From contig CAKMKG010000021.1 of assembly GCA_927441425.1 (NCBI GenBank), positions 1 to 43,940 of the forward strand: 43,940 nucleotides of DNA, read 5' to 3'. Under the pieces are notes generated by a model that searched no databases, was not told the origin of the DNA, and worked only from the letters and a program-made list of their open reading frames with translations. The first letter of the stretch is position 1, and the number at the start of each line of letters is the position of its first letter. Positions 36,401 through 43,900 of this stretch are shown here, piece after piece. The DNA is from an uncultured Bacillota bacterium (lineage in GTDB: Bacteria; Bacillota; Clostridia; Peptostreptococcales; Anaerovoracaceae). A program made the translations under genes and the position numbers.

Positions 36401-38944
36401 AACGGCACCGTCACTCTTTATGCCGTCTGGACACCAAACACCTATACCGTAAACTTTAACGCGGGTACCAGCGGCAGCGGAACCATGGGCAGCCAGAATC
36501 ATACCTATGACGCGGCGCAGGCACTCACCAAAAACGGCTTCACCCGCTCTGGCTACAGCTTCAGCGGATGGAATACCCAAACCAACGGAACCGGACTGCA
36601 GTATGCAGACGAAGCATCGGTAGTAAATCTGGCTATGACCGGCAGCGTAACACTCTATGCCCAGTGGACGGCGGAGACCTACTCCCTGGCCTTCAATTCC
36701 AGCAATGGAGTGGGCAGCATGGATAACCAAAATTTTGCCACCGGCGATGGCGGCAAGGTGAGCGCCAACCGCTTTGTAAATCCTGGTTATACCTTTGACG
36801 GTTGGAATACCAAAGTCGACGGCACCGGCACCAATTATGCGGCAAACGCGTCTCTCATGGATCTTGACAACCTCACGGACGCAAATCCGGCACTCTATGC
36901 CAAGTGGAGAGCCAACAGCTATACTGTGGTGTTTAACGCAAACGGCGGCACGGAAAGCATGGGCAATCAGAACTTCACTTATAATGTGTCACAGAATCTG
37001 ACAGCCAACAGCTTCACCCGCGGCAGCGACACCTTCTTAGGCTGGTCAACTTCATCTACGGCGGAAACAACAACCTATACCGATGGACAGTCGGTCAGCA
37101 ATCTCTCCACCATTGCCGACGGTAAGATCACACTCTACGCTGTGTGGCGGGCGAACACCTACGAGGTACGCTTCGACGCAAACGCCGGCAGTGGCGATAT
37201 GTTGCCTCAGACCATCGGCAGAAGCGTTGCTACTCCACTGAATACAAACGTTTATACCCGAAGCGGTTACAGCTTTACCGGTTGGAACACCAGCATCAAC
37301 GGCTCCGGCCTCAGCTACGCCGATGGGCACCAGGTGACGAATCTTCCTGGTGACACCGCGAACAGTATCACTCTTTACGCCCAGTGGACCGAGAGTGTAC
37401 GCTATAATCTTAACGGTACAGTCAAGGAAAGCGGCGGCGCGTTGCTATCCGGAGCGACGGTCAAACTCATGCAGGGCAGCACCATAGTCGCTCAGACCAT
37501 GACCGGTGCAGACGGCATCTACTTCTTTGGTAATCTCAGATCAGGGAGCTATAACGTCGTAGCCACCAAGGACGGGAAGACCGTCACTAAATTGGCGGTT
37601 ATCACTGGAAATATGACTCAAGATATGGTATTACCAGCGGCGGCTGCCAACAACAGCGTGCTTGTTGTTACGAATGATCCCAGTGCGGAAATCATCCCGC
37701 TGACCGTGGGAGGGTTAGACGAACTTGCATCCATTGAAAGTGCAGACATCACCATGACCATCACCGCAAAGGTGGAGGATGGTGGAGACGGGGAGCAACT
37801 CGCTATCAAAGAGAAGTCCGGCAGTCAAGTAGTGGGTATTTATCTGGACATGACCGTAAAGAAGGGTCTTGTTACGCAGACAAGCACGGCAAATGTCCTT
37901 GAGATAGTAATTCCCTTCAACTTCAGCGGAAAGACGGACATCAATGTCTACCGTTACCATGGAGGACAGGCAGTTCCCTTTACGAAGCTGACCGACAAAC
38001 CGGTAACCCCCTTCACGGACGGCAACTTTTACCTTGATTCAGTCAATGGGCTGATCCATGTGTACACATCTCAGTTCTCAACCTATGCGGTCACCTACAC
38101 AGGTGTCAGCAGCGGCGGCGGTGGTGGTGGTGGCACGTCCGCTCACCCAGTCAACATCGACACTGCCGGCATTACGGGCGGCAGCGTCAAGGCGGACAAG
38201 AGCACGGCGGTTTTCGGTGAAAAAGTGACCATCACCGTCACGCCCGACAAGGATTACAAACTGAGCGGATTATCCGTTATCGACGCAAGCGGTAAACAAA
38301 TCACGTTCACCGATAACGGCGACGGAACCTATACCTTTACTATGCCTGCCAGCGCCGTAACCGTAAGTCTGGTCTTTGGTTCGGCGGACAGCACCTTCCC
38401 CTTTGTAGATGTGTCTGAAACCCATTGGGCGAGGGAAGCCATTGCGTGGGCAAATGAAAACGGGCTGTTTTCCGGCACCACTGCAACCACATTTGGTCCT
38501 GGCATCAGCACCACTCGAGGCATGGTTGTCACGGTACTCTGGCGCATGGAAAATGAGCCGTCCGTAATGAAGGACACAACGTTTGCCGATGTTTCGGCAG
38601 AGGCCTACTACGGCAAGGCTGTGGATTGGGCTAATAAAAATGGCGTGGTGCTAGGTTACGGCAACGGCCTATTTGGTCCCAAAAACACCATTACCCGTGA
38701 GCAAATGGCGGCGATTCTGTACCGCTATGCCCAACTAAAAGGCTATGATGTCAGCAAGCGTACCAAGCTGGACAGCTTTACCGACGGCGGCAAGACCACA
38801 GGTTATGCACAGACTGCAATGGAATGGGCGGTAGCGAACAACATCATATCCGGTAAGGAAAACAAGATTCTTGACCCCAAGGGAAAGGCCACCCGTGCCG
38901 AGGTTGCAGTAATTCTCATGCGATTTACGGAGCTGAATAAGTAA
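30428..38944 (+). CDS. Giant secreted SLH-domain surface protein 2 (about 2838 aa)
   Basis: The start ATG 30428 follows TTGGGAGG; a TTG at 30308 in the same frame lies upstream of the likely promoter. The signal peptide is MKRILSMLLLVCMVLTPLPS. In order: beta-helix with GGTVSS-type rungs (about 25-500); five modules of about 150-158 aa (527-1277); a second beta-helix/carbohydrate-binding-like region (1278-1525); a linker region; eight InlB/Flg_new repeats (1714-2323); a carboxypeptidase-regulatory-like domain (2324-2405); the domain shared with SLH protein 1 (2407-2557); a Gly run; a bacterial-repeat beta domain (2574-2654, VTPDKDYKLSGLSVID); three SLH modules (2656-2838; TTRGM, ITREQ, ATRAE). 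No catalytic motif was found. Likely a long wall-anchored adhesin; GC-rich compared with flanks. Confidence 0.9.
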   Translation: MKRILSMLLLVCMVLTPLPSAAAGSTVVVSDATSLKSALTSSASGTIVQLAGDISFAETITVPSSLTLDLNGRTLTYTGTDSEKKLLMVGILFTGSGTFTVKDSGTDGKLTTSETYSVALRNTGSGIMELADGAITTDAETASAIVNTGSGTIKLSGATVESKKYFAVINQLTSAKLNMSSGTVSSESGYAIENRGVAEISGGTVSSITSIGISNNGSGSLLTVSGGTVESISGYAIANSGNGNTVKVTGGMVSSESSAAIANFNSCEISGGTVSTDTGMAVANVGGNLLISNGATVNSNSGTTIYTTDNLTITGGTVNSDSGVMLFSEAPVGRMVTVSGGTLSSTSGYCAVNNAGGSMTISGTAVLSTASGSVSLVNQGTGTAIINGGTMTAAMAELYNSSTGKIEINAGTYALAVNSNASGSIVINGGSIKAVQGATPINSAGIPLSSYGITLTNGSTPIAQNTPIAAGELILTPAVSYGFNGVKTDASGTIYLWLPATVATANYKSGSIDVSGSITAGKTSVLPNYKARVTVKRNGETWNNPFMVLLLNSNDTVSGADIVIPDGNVAKEGGVYEFSGLKPGQDYYIWGNGTMGGLLSSGVQVNSGARDATVNFYNLNVTAGGGIDGVFMNATLIQGTDAYIQANVKPGYTFEKWANTTGGEVVLTTPSGRISMDGKKDLTAYATLNTYDGSVTLNKDGSVWPSSGKTVTLSTSDTDVAGVGYKTVSTDAGGVYSFTALSPLVTYYVWMDGNYTGQTVTTTDKNVALEYYTVSLTSGTNITAISGGGVYLKGTEITVSATVQAGDYVFSRWQNTAGGAMVSATNPYTFTVNSAVSLTAVSGATKYTATVTLKKDGADWTTSPRNIVLSTSSSALEGTVTGTASGNTYTFPNLPGTGTYYVWDAETVTYTGKQISSTGASAELEYFTVTVTPSGNIASVMGAGTYLKGSSVTVTVTPVDYYLITGAGWVNGKFTINNISAAQTINPAAALDTYTGTVNVKKDNEAWTATTATIVLSTSSTDREAGKLTTAGVSGVFTAANLDPTKTYYVWAGDAYTGRVLSRASSSVVVDYYTISVTATNATVNGAGVYLAGSPVTLTVDNVTAGYEFVGWYSGTALLSTGTTFTVSNLISGQALTAQAANDYTATVVVSGAVKSITLNDGTAINPDSGTSGTFSGLDRGVTYSVYANGADTGKTVSKSARGLTLLYYTVSLTAGPGVSSVTGSNTYLAGSNADINATLENDYTFTGWKGSESYSEISTTISSIDKNYTLVASAYRPYGGEPFDVSGGSITISDSDTEGKIKVVQGGITTDDIDPTKTFPITGTSTTNNITIDATRGATIILNNLDINVAWSAIGITNTAGHVTLLLSDTNKLNSQNSVALLKENTAALTIQSVDGTVNHSLTASASGVGSAGIGRANPGGNSALVTSNITINSGFVTATGNGAGIGVWQATTSNITITGGIVNGSVIGGVSQGSNTVLSNLTVTGGTVNAAINATKNTGVNNVIKGGSINGNINTNVLPTDGAAPAPASVYKVTLSTGLQNTDISGRLNITKSGDDNFSYGTKDMWTTNDVNGNVNLYLSNGTYTATLGSNTKIIVVGDANKTDTLIATYSVTTPVVATAEDIAASATPSPGANIKHGATVTVNVSLSGTAQKPGTYTVGLTGTGIGTVAAQTFDVTKNQNVSTSKTFSFTMPDSNVTDLALTLSFSEEAKHTASYYNGSTLLGSAAYYAGDTYTMMDGSGLNKTGYTFGGWGVSGDQTMGTSDVTHTVVWSPNTYKVVFHNDGAETEQSFTYNAVATALNGSFAKTGYTLSGWAETLNGPKAYSVNATVQNLTSAMDGTVDLYAVWQAQDCSVSFANGGGTGEMAPQSFLHGVAQELTSNGFTRTGYTFTGWTDGTTTYVNGQSFTATGNITLTAQWAANSYRVVFNGNGANGGSTMASQSFSYGASQSLTNNTYTRDGYTFGGWATTSNGSKVYDNGESVQNLTAAQNGTVTLYAVWTPNTYTVNFNAGTSGSGTMGSQNHTYDAAQALTKNGFTRSGYSFSGWNTQTNGTGLQYADEASVVNLAMTGSVTLYAQWTAETYSLAFNSSNGVGSMDNQNFATGDGGKVSANRFVNPGYTFDGWNTKVDGTGTNYAANASLMDLDNLTDANPALYAKWRANSYTVVFNANGGTESMGNQNFTYNVSQNLTANSFTRGSDTFLGWSTSSTAETTTYTDGQSVSNLSTIADGKITLYAVWRANTYEVRFDANAGSGDMLPQTIGRSVATPLNTNVYTRSGYSFTGWNTSINGSGLSYADGHQVTNLPGDTANSITLYAQWTESVRYNLNGTVKESGGALLSGATVKLMQGSTIVAQTMTGADGIYFFGNLRSGSYNVVATKDGKTVTKLAVITGNMTQDMVLPAAAANNSVLVVTNDPSAEIIPLTVGGLDELASIESADITMTITAKVEDGGDGEQLAIKEKSGSQVVGIYLDMTVKKGLVTQTSTANVLEIVIPFNFSGKTDINVYRYHGGQAVPFTKLTDKPVTPFTDGNFYLDSVNGLIHVYTSQFSTYAVTYTGVSSGGGGGGGTSAHPVNIDTAGITGGSVKADKSTAVFGEKVTITVTPDKDYKLSGLSVIDASGKQITFTDNGDGTYTFTMPASAVTVSLVFGSADSTFPFVDVSETHWAREAIAWANENGLFSGTTATTFGPGISTTRGMVVTVLWRMENEPSVMKDTTFADVSAEAYYGKAVDWANKNGVVLGYGNGLFGPKNTITREQMAAILYRYAQLKGYDVSKRTKLDSFTDGGKTTGYAQTAMEWAVANNIISGKENKILDPKGKATRAEVAVILMRFTELNK
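32009..34260 (+). repeat. Five tandem ~150-158-aa modules in SLH protein 2
   Basis: Module starts are near 32009, 32491, 32963, 33409 and 33853. Each has a first part such as YTGTVNVKKDNEAW ... TIVLSTSS ... TYYVWAGDAYTG and a second part such as YYTISVTATNATVNGAGVYL ending in GYEFVGW. The first part resembles a carboxypeptidase-regulatory sandwich, the second an InlB-like bacterial repeat. The fifth copy is the most diverged (YSVYANGADTGK). Confidence 0.8.
35571..37397 (+). repeat. Eight InlB B-type (Flg_new) repeats in SLH protein 2
   Basis: Eight units of about 65-80 codons with the core G-Y-x-F-x-G-W and closing LYAVW or LYAQW, for example SYRVVFNGNGANGGSTMASQ ... GYTFGGWATTSNG. The first unit is degenerate (VVW). 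Middle units differ clearly from one another, so the array is old rather than freshly expanded. Confidence 0.85.
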
Positions 38945-38959
38945 CTTTGGGAGTATTTC

Positions 38960-39000
38960 AATCAGCACCACCTGTTTGAAGGGTGGTGCTGATTTTCTTA
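38960..39000 (+). terminator. Intrinsic terminator after SLH protein 2
   Basis: A 13-bp stem AATCAGCACCACC / GGTGGTGCTGATT (38960-38972, 38982-38994) with a 9-base loop, followed by TTCTTAT. Confidence 0.88.
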
Positions 39001-39096
39001 TGTCTAGTATATTTTGCATACAAACAAGGAAAGAGGGTATAAAAGTATCATAAGTAAAATATAGTAAAATACATTTTCGATAAGGTGGTGCAATAT

Positions 39097-40953
39097 ATGA
39101 ATTCTTTTACCAGGTCTATTTCGCAAATTTTCAGAGGCGCTGCGAAGGCTTTCGAGACGTTTCCCGCTTCTATCCTCAGTGCTTTGGGCTTTGCAATCGT
39201 AACAATGATCAGAATTCAACTCGATTGGCCGAAACAAGAACCGTACAATTTTCTATTCAACTGCTTGCATTGGTCATTCGCATTGGGTGCTATATTCAGT
39301 CTGGCCACGATCACGATCGCGCAAAGTCGATTCAACAAGAAAAGAGATTTTTGGATTGCGAACCTGATCAGTTTTCTGGCGGTAGCAGTGACCTTTCTGA
39401 TACTCTATCAGTTTGGTGGAACAAATACTGATCTGGCCTTATCACGTTTTGCTATGGTCTCAAGCCTTGCTGCAATTCGTGTCAGTGTCATCATACTGGT
39501 TAGTTTTCTTCTTTTTATTATTATGGCAGGTTATCCAAAAGAGCAATCTGACTTTTCACGATCATTTTTCATGACACATAAGGCCTTCTTTATCGCACTA
39601 ATTTACGGTGCGGTTATCATGGGCGGCGCTTCCGGAGTTGCCGGTGCAGTGCAAGCCCTCCTTTATCATGACATGAGCAGTAAGGTTTATATGTATATCG
39701 GCACATTGACCGGTTTTCTGGCTTTTAGTATTTTTGTTGGGTATTTCCCTGACTTTCGTAAGGGAGAAACAGACGATCACCGTGTAATCGCACAGAAACA
39801 GCCACGTTTTGTTGAAGTCCTTTTCGGTTATATCATGATTCCGATTCTATTGGCTTTGACAATTGTCCTGTTTCTCTGGGCGGGACGAATGATTGTGACC
39901 GGTAATTGGCCGGTATTCTATCAACTGTCCGGTATTGCAACGGCATATGCTGCCGGAGGTCTATGGCTTCATATCATGGTCACCCATCATGAAACCGGAC
40001 TGGCAACATTTTATCGCCGGATGTATCCGTTTGCAGCACTGTTTATTCTTGCCTTCGAAGCATGGGCGTTATTCGTTCAGTTGGGCAAATCAGGCCTGAA
40101 AATCACAGAGTATTATTTCACACTCGTTTGGATCATCGCTGTCGCAGCGGCTATCCTCTTGATTATAAAGAAGTCCAAAGCCCATCAAGCCATCGTAGGC
40201 CTGATCTGTGCAGCAGCAATTATTTCAGTTTTACCGATCGTCGGTTACCATGCTCTGCCGGTTGCCGTGCAAGTTGATCGGCTGGAGAATCTGCTTGTCA
40301 GTCAGGGAATGCTTGAAAACGACCGACTGATACCTGCAGCCGATGAACCGGAATTGGATGTCCGTGAATCGATCACCGATGCGGTCAGCTATATTGCAAA
40401 CACAGAGGATGCGAAGCTACCGATATGGTTTGATGATCGTTTAGATCAGAGTGATGTATTCAAGACAAAGCTTGGCTTTGAACAGGCATGGCCAAAATCT
40501 GACGATCATAACGGCTCACCGGGCAACCTTTATACGTCACTGATTTTAATACCGGAAGCCATCGACATCAGTGATTATCAATGGGAGATCGATTTACAGG
40601 AAGCTGATATAAAAGGAAGCAAAGCAACTACAGTCATAAGTGACAAAGGATTGTATCAGCTTGATTGGATGACGAATCCACCGAATGGGATACCAACATT
40701 AAAGATCCTGCTGAATGACGCGGTTATTCTTGAACAGGATATGAATGATTACATTGATCAAATTGCCGAAAAATATCCGCCGGGTATTTCGGAAACAAAG
40801 GAAGCCACGTTAAAAGATATGAGTCTGATCCTTGAAACCCAGGAAGTTACCGCGCTTCTTATCTTTAATCATATCGATATCTACGTCGATCCTCAGGGGG
40901 ATGATATCAACTATTGGCTTAACTTAAAGGCGGTGTATCTGAAAGAGAAGTAG
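39097..40953 (+). CDS. DUF4153 integral membrane protein
   Basis: 618 aa from ATG 39097, 6 bases after AAGGTGGTG. Residues about 20-395 contain roughly ten hydrophobic helices, including ASILSALGFAIVTMIRIQLD and the family-like stretch FGYIMIPILLALTIVLFLWA; the region before it, YFPDFRKGE, is loop. After residue about 400 the protein is soluble and probably outside, with strand-rich sequence (SDYQWEIDLQEADIKG). DUF4153 proteins are of unknown function, and many lie near cell-envelope genes. It is AT-rich like the chromosome flanks, so it marks the end of the GC-rich surface-protein block. Confidence 0.8.
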   Translation: MNSFTRSISQIFRGAAKAFETFPASILSALGFAIVTMIRIQLDWPKQEPYNFLFNCLHWSFALGAIFSLATITIAQSRFNKKRDFWIANLISFLAVAVTFLILYQFGGTNTDLALSRFAMVSSLAAIRVSVIILVSFLLFIIMAGYPKEQSDFSRSFFMTHKAFFIALIYGAVIMGGASGVAGAVQALLYHDMSSKVYMYIGTLTGFLAFSIFVGYFPDFRKGETDDHRVIAQKQPRFVEVLFGYIMIPILLALTIVLFLWAGRMIVTGNWPVFYQLSGIATAYAAGGLWLHIMVTHHETGLATFYRRMYPFAALFILAFEAWALFVQLGKSGLKITEYYFTLVWIIAVAAAILLIIKKSKAHQAIVGLICAAAIISVLPIVGYHALPVAVQVDRLENLLVSQGMLENDRLIPAADEPELDVRESITDAVSYIANTEDAKLPIWFDDRLDQSDVFKTKLGFEQAWPKSDDHNGSPGNLYTSLILIPEAIDISDYQWEIDLQEADIKGSKATTVISDKGLYQLDWMTNPPNGIPTLKILLNDAVILEQDMNDYIDQIAEKYPPGISETKEATLKDMSLILETQEVTALLIFNHIDIYVDPQGDDINYWLNLKAVYLKEK

Positions 40954-40957
40954 AAAA

Positions 40958-40988
40958 TAGTTAGAGCCCCGGATAGGGGCTCTAACTA
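40958..40988. terminator. Bidirectional terminator between DUF4153 and ABC-F genes
   Basis: A perfect 13-bp stem TAGTTAGAGCCCC / GGGGCTCTAACTA with a 5-base loop. The T-rich tail (TTTTCT) is on the - strand, so it serves the ABC-F gene best and probably also stops + strand transcription. Confidence 0.82.
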
Positions 40989-40997
40989 TAGGATTAC

Positions 40998-42818
40998 TCA
41001 TTGATTGTTTATTTGATTTTCTAAATCATTGAGATATACCCAACGATCCATTTTGTGCGTTAATTCATCTTCGACGAGCTGTTTTTTATCTAGAAGTTGC
41101 TGCAAATACTCAAAATTGGTTGATTCCATGGATATCTGAGCTTCCAGCTCGGATAGCTGCCGTTCCAAAGCGGCAATATCCTCATCAATCCTTTCGAATT
41201 CGTACTGCTCTTTATATGAGAATTTCAATTTCGTACTCTTTTTACTATTCAGACCGGCCGATTGTACTTCAGTGTCCGGAGATGACTTCTTACCGAGTTG
41301 CTTTGATTTATCAATTTCCAAGCGTTCTTTTTCCTCTGATTGATGAATTTCTAAATAATCGGAATACCCCCCCGGATAGTGACCAATAGAGCCGTTGCCC
41401 TCTAAAGAAAAAATCCTTTGAACAACACGGTCTAAAAAATAACGGTCATGGGAAACCACAATTACGGCTCCCGGGAAGCCTTCTAAATAATCTTCCAGAA
41501 TCGTTAAGGTTTGAATGTCCAGATCATTGGTTGGCTCATCAAAAAGAAGCACATTCGGAGCGTCCATAAGAATTTTGAGTAAATACAATCTTTTGCGCTC
41601 TCCGCCGGACAATCTGCCTAAAACAGTGGAGTGTGTAGAGGAAGGAAATAAAAATCGCTCAAGCATTTGTGATGCGCTCATTGTACCATCAGGGGTTACA
41701 ATCTGGTAGGCAACGGCTTGAATATATTCTATGACACGAAGGGATAAATTCATCTCTTCATTTTCCTGAGAATAGTACCCTAGTTTTACCGTATCCCCAA
41801 TTTCGATCGTTCCTGAATCCGGAAGGACTTCCCCCATAATCATTTTTAATAGGGTAGACTTACCATAACCGTTGGGCCCTATGATACCGATTCGATCATT
41901 GCGCAGTATCGTGTACTCAAAATTTGATATGAGACACTGTTCACCATAACTTTTCGAAATATGCTTCATCTCAATAATTTTTTTTCCTAGTCTTGAACTG
42001 ATGCTCTGCATCTCAAGCTTGCCGGAACTCGTTTTGGACAACGATTTCTTTAACTCATCAAAACGTTCTATACGAGATTTTGATTTGGTTCCTCTGGCCC
42101 GAACGCCGCGTTTTATCCACTCCAGTTCGGAACGGTATAAAGTTGAACGCTTACGTTCTGTAGCCTGTGTCATTTCATCCCGTGCGATTTTTGTGTCCAA
42201 ATAATAGGAGTAGTTTCCATTATACGTATAAATCGTCAGGTCTGATAGCTCGGCTATTCTATTTGTGACACGGTCTAAAAAATAACGATCATGGGTGACA
42301 ATTAAAATGGCACCCGAATATTTTGCCAAGTATCGCTCAAGCCAATCAGCCATTTCGTTGTCAAGATGATTGGTCGGTTCGTCTAATATGAGGAGCTCAA
42401 CCGCGCATACGAGAACCCCCGCTAATGCGACTCGCTTCTTCTGGCCTCCTGACAAGTGATGAACAGGCTTATTAAAATCTGTAATTCCAAGCTTTGTGAG
42501 AATAGTTTTACATTCATATTCCAATGATACGCGTTCATTCTCAGAAATATCTTGCAAGACCTGTTCAAGAACAGTCAAATCTCTTTGAAAAATAGGATTT
42601 TGCGGAAGGTAGCCGATCCTTACGCCGTTTGTTATCGTTATAGAACCACCTTCAGCATCTTCTTTTCCTGCTATTATTTTTAATAATGTGGATTTACCGG
42701 TTCCGTTCATACCGATCAAACCGATTTTATCGCCTTCGTGTATACTGAGGCTTATGTTTTCCAGAAGAGGCTGTTCTGTATAGCTCCGTGTTATTTTATC
42801 TGCATTTAAAAGGATCAC
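40998..42818 (-). CDS. ABC-F family ATPase, Uup-like
   Basis: 606 aa with two ABC domains and no membrane part. Walker A motifs: GLIGMNGTGKSTLLK and GIIGPNGYGKSTLLK. Signatures: LSGGQKKRVALAG and LSGGERKRLYLL. Walker B: LLILDEPTNHLD and VLLFDEPTNDLD. The linker between the domains (about 225-290) has the P-site tRNA interaction motif region (KRGVRARGTKSKSRIERFDE). The C-terminal coiled coil (about 525-600, ERIDEDIAALERQLSELEAQ ... MDRWVYLNDLE) resembles the Uup C-terminal DNA/ribosome-binding domain. ABC-F proteins act on ribosomes, and some give antibiotic resistance; this one looks like a housekeeping type. The start is GTG 42818, preceded by AAGGAG at 6 bases. Confidence 0.92.
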   Translation of the reverse strand: MILLNADKITRSYTEQPLLENISLSIHEGDKIGLIGMNGTGKSTLLKIIAGKEDAEGGSITITNGVRIGYLPQNPIFQRDLTVLEQVLQDISENERVSLEYECKTILTKLGITDFNKPVHHLSGGQKKRVALAGVLVCAVELLILDEPTNHLDNEMADWLERYLAKYSGAILIVTHDRYFLDRVTNRIAELSDLTIYTYNGNYSYYLDTKIARDEMTQATERKRSTLYRSELEWIKRGVRARGTKSKSRIERFDELKKSLSKTSSGKLEMQSISSRLGKKIIEMKHISKSYGEQCLISNFEYTILRNDRIGIIGPNGYGKSTLLKMIMGEVLPDSGTIEIGDTVKLGYYSQENEEMNLSLRVIEYIQAVAYQIVTPDGTMSASQMLERFLFPSSTHSTVLGRLSGGERKRLYLLKILMDAPNVLLFDEPTNDLDIQTLTILEDYLEGFPGAVIVVSHDRYFLDRVVQRIFSLEGNGSIGHYPGGYSDYLEIHQSEEKERLEIDKSKQLGKKSSPDTEVQSAGLNSKKSTKLKFSYKEQYEFERIDEDIAALERQLSELEAQISMESTNFEYLQQLLDKKQLVEDELTHKMDRWVYLNDLENQINNQ

Positions 42819-42856
42819 GATGAACTCCTTGCTAATTTACTTTTTCCATACGATAT

Positions 42857-42888
42857 ATTATACCATCATTCGCTACCGAAAGATTCAA
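42857..42888 (-). promoter_or_regulatory. Probable promoter of the ABC-F gene
   Basis: On the - strand a perfect TATAAT (42857-42862). The best -35-like sequence, TTGAAT (42883-42888), is 20 bases away, longer than optimal, so the -10 is the main support. Confidence 0.45.
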
Positions 42889-42957
42889 ATAATTCGTTTT
42901 ATCGAAGAAAATTAAGGGTACAATATTAATTAAATAGAAGAAAGGGGAATGATTCCA

Positions 42958-43281
42958 TTGAAACGATCCTATAATAAATTAGTGAGAGATAAAATACCAC
43001 AGTTGATAAAAGATAGCGGAAGAAGTTGCACTTCGCGTATCCTAAGCGAGAAAGAGTATTTTGATGCGCTGCTGGACAAGATCGTTGAGGAAATTGAAGA
43101 ATACCGGATCAGCAGCAACGAGGAAGAGCTTTCAGACGTCTATGAGGTATTGGATTGCCTCGTGGAGCTCAAGGAATATGAACCGTTGCATCTCGATTAC
43201 CTTCAATTGATTAGAAGAGAGCAGAGAGGCTCCTTCAAAGACAGGGTTCTTTTGCTTGAAGTGGATGATACAATCAAGTAA
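42958..43281 (+). CDS. MazG-like / phosphoribosyl-ATP pyrophosphohydrolase-like protein
   Basis: About 107 aa. It starts KRSYNKLVRDKIPQLIKDSG, the hallmark of small all-alpha NTP pyrophosphohydrolase-like proteins. The metal-binding pattern EExxE ... ExxD is present as VEEIEEY and EELSDVYE. Such enzymes clear non-canonical or phosphoribosyl nucleotides; the substrate here is unknown. The start is uncertain: ATG 42949 sits almost on top of AAAGGGG, while TTG 42958 is about 10 bases after it and begins just before the conserved sequence, so TTG is preferred. Confidence 0.75.
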   Translation: MKRSYNKLVRDKIPQLIKDSGRSCTSRILSEKEYFDALLDKIVEEIEEYRISSNEEELSDVYEVLDCLVELKEYEPLHLDYLQLIRREQRGSFKDRVLLLEVDDTIK

Positions 43282-43358
43282 TCGAATCTAGCATCCATAA
43301 CCAAAATGCTTTCAGTTTTTATTGTTTTGTTTCAGTTATGAAAAGGGGGAGTGATTTT

Positions 43359-43817
43359 ATGAAGAAAATACTTGTACCGATCGATGGCTCAAAACATGCT
43401 GATTTAGCGATGGCAAAGGCAAAGGAATTTGCAGAAATGTTTGGCAGCTCCGTTGTACTGTTACATGTAAATGATTTTCATCAGCATATGTTCAATTATA
43501 ATGCCGGTGTTGAGGAACACTTCATTGAACTGTTTGAACAGATGTCAATGAATATTCTGGAGGGCGGCAAGGAAAAGTTGTCAGCGCTAGGCGATCGGGT
43601 TGAGACTGTAAACTTGGAAGGCGGTGTTGCAACAAAAATCATTGATTACGTCAATGCAAATGATTTCGACATGGTGATTATTGGCTCTCATGGAAAAGGA
43701 GCTTTGCATAGTTTCCTCATGGGCAGTGTAGCCCATAAAATCATTATGCATGTCAATAAACCCGTTCTGGTTGTAAGAGAACTGAATGCGCAGGAAACCA
43801 AACAAAAGACAAAATAA
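43359..43817 (+). CDS. Universal stress protein (UspA family)
   Basis: 152 aa from ATG 43359, after AAAAGGGGGAGTGATTTT. The N-terminal strand KKILVPIDGSKHADLAMAKA and the ATP-binding motif G-x2-G-x9-G-S (IIGSHGKGALHSFLMGSVAH) are present, so it belongs to the ATP-binding Usp class. The closing strand KPVLVVREL is typical. An in-frame ATG at 43338 lacks a ribosome site. It is a single gene, with an intrinsic terminator at 43854. Confidence 0.93.
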   Translation: MKKILVPIDGSKHADLAMAKAKEFAEMFGSSVVLLHVNDFHQHMFNYNAGVEEHFIELFEQMSMNILEGGKEKLSALGDRVETVNLEGGVATKIIDYVNANDFDMVIIGSHGKGALHSFLMGSVAHKIIMHVNKPVLVVRELNAQETKQKTK

Positions 43818-43853
43818 ATGAATTGAATTGAAAATAGGAGAATAAATTGATTG

Positions 43854-43900
43854 ATCTGCAGAACCTTAATAATTACATTATGGTTTTGCAGATTTTTTTT
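43854..43900 (+). terminator. Intrinsic terminator after uspA
   Basis: Stem ATCTGCAGAACC / GGTTTTGCAGAT (43854-43865, 43882-43893; one G-T pair) with a 16-base loop and a run of eight T (43893-43900). Confidence 0.85.

Noticed and set aside
34985..36730. Several long - strand reading frames (94-162 codons) inside the giant SLH gene
   Set aside because: They lie antisense to a clearly coding GC-rich repetitive gene, have no ribosome sites, and their repeated composition follows from the repeats on the + strand.
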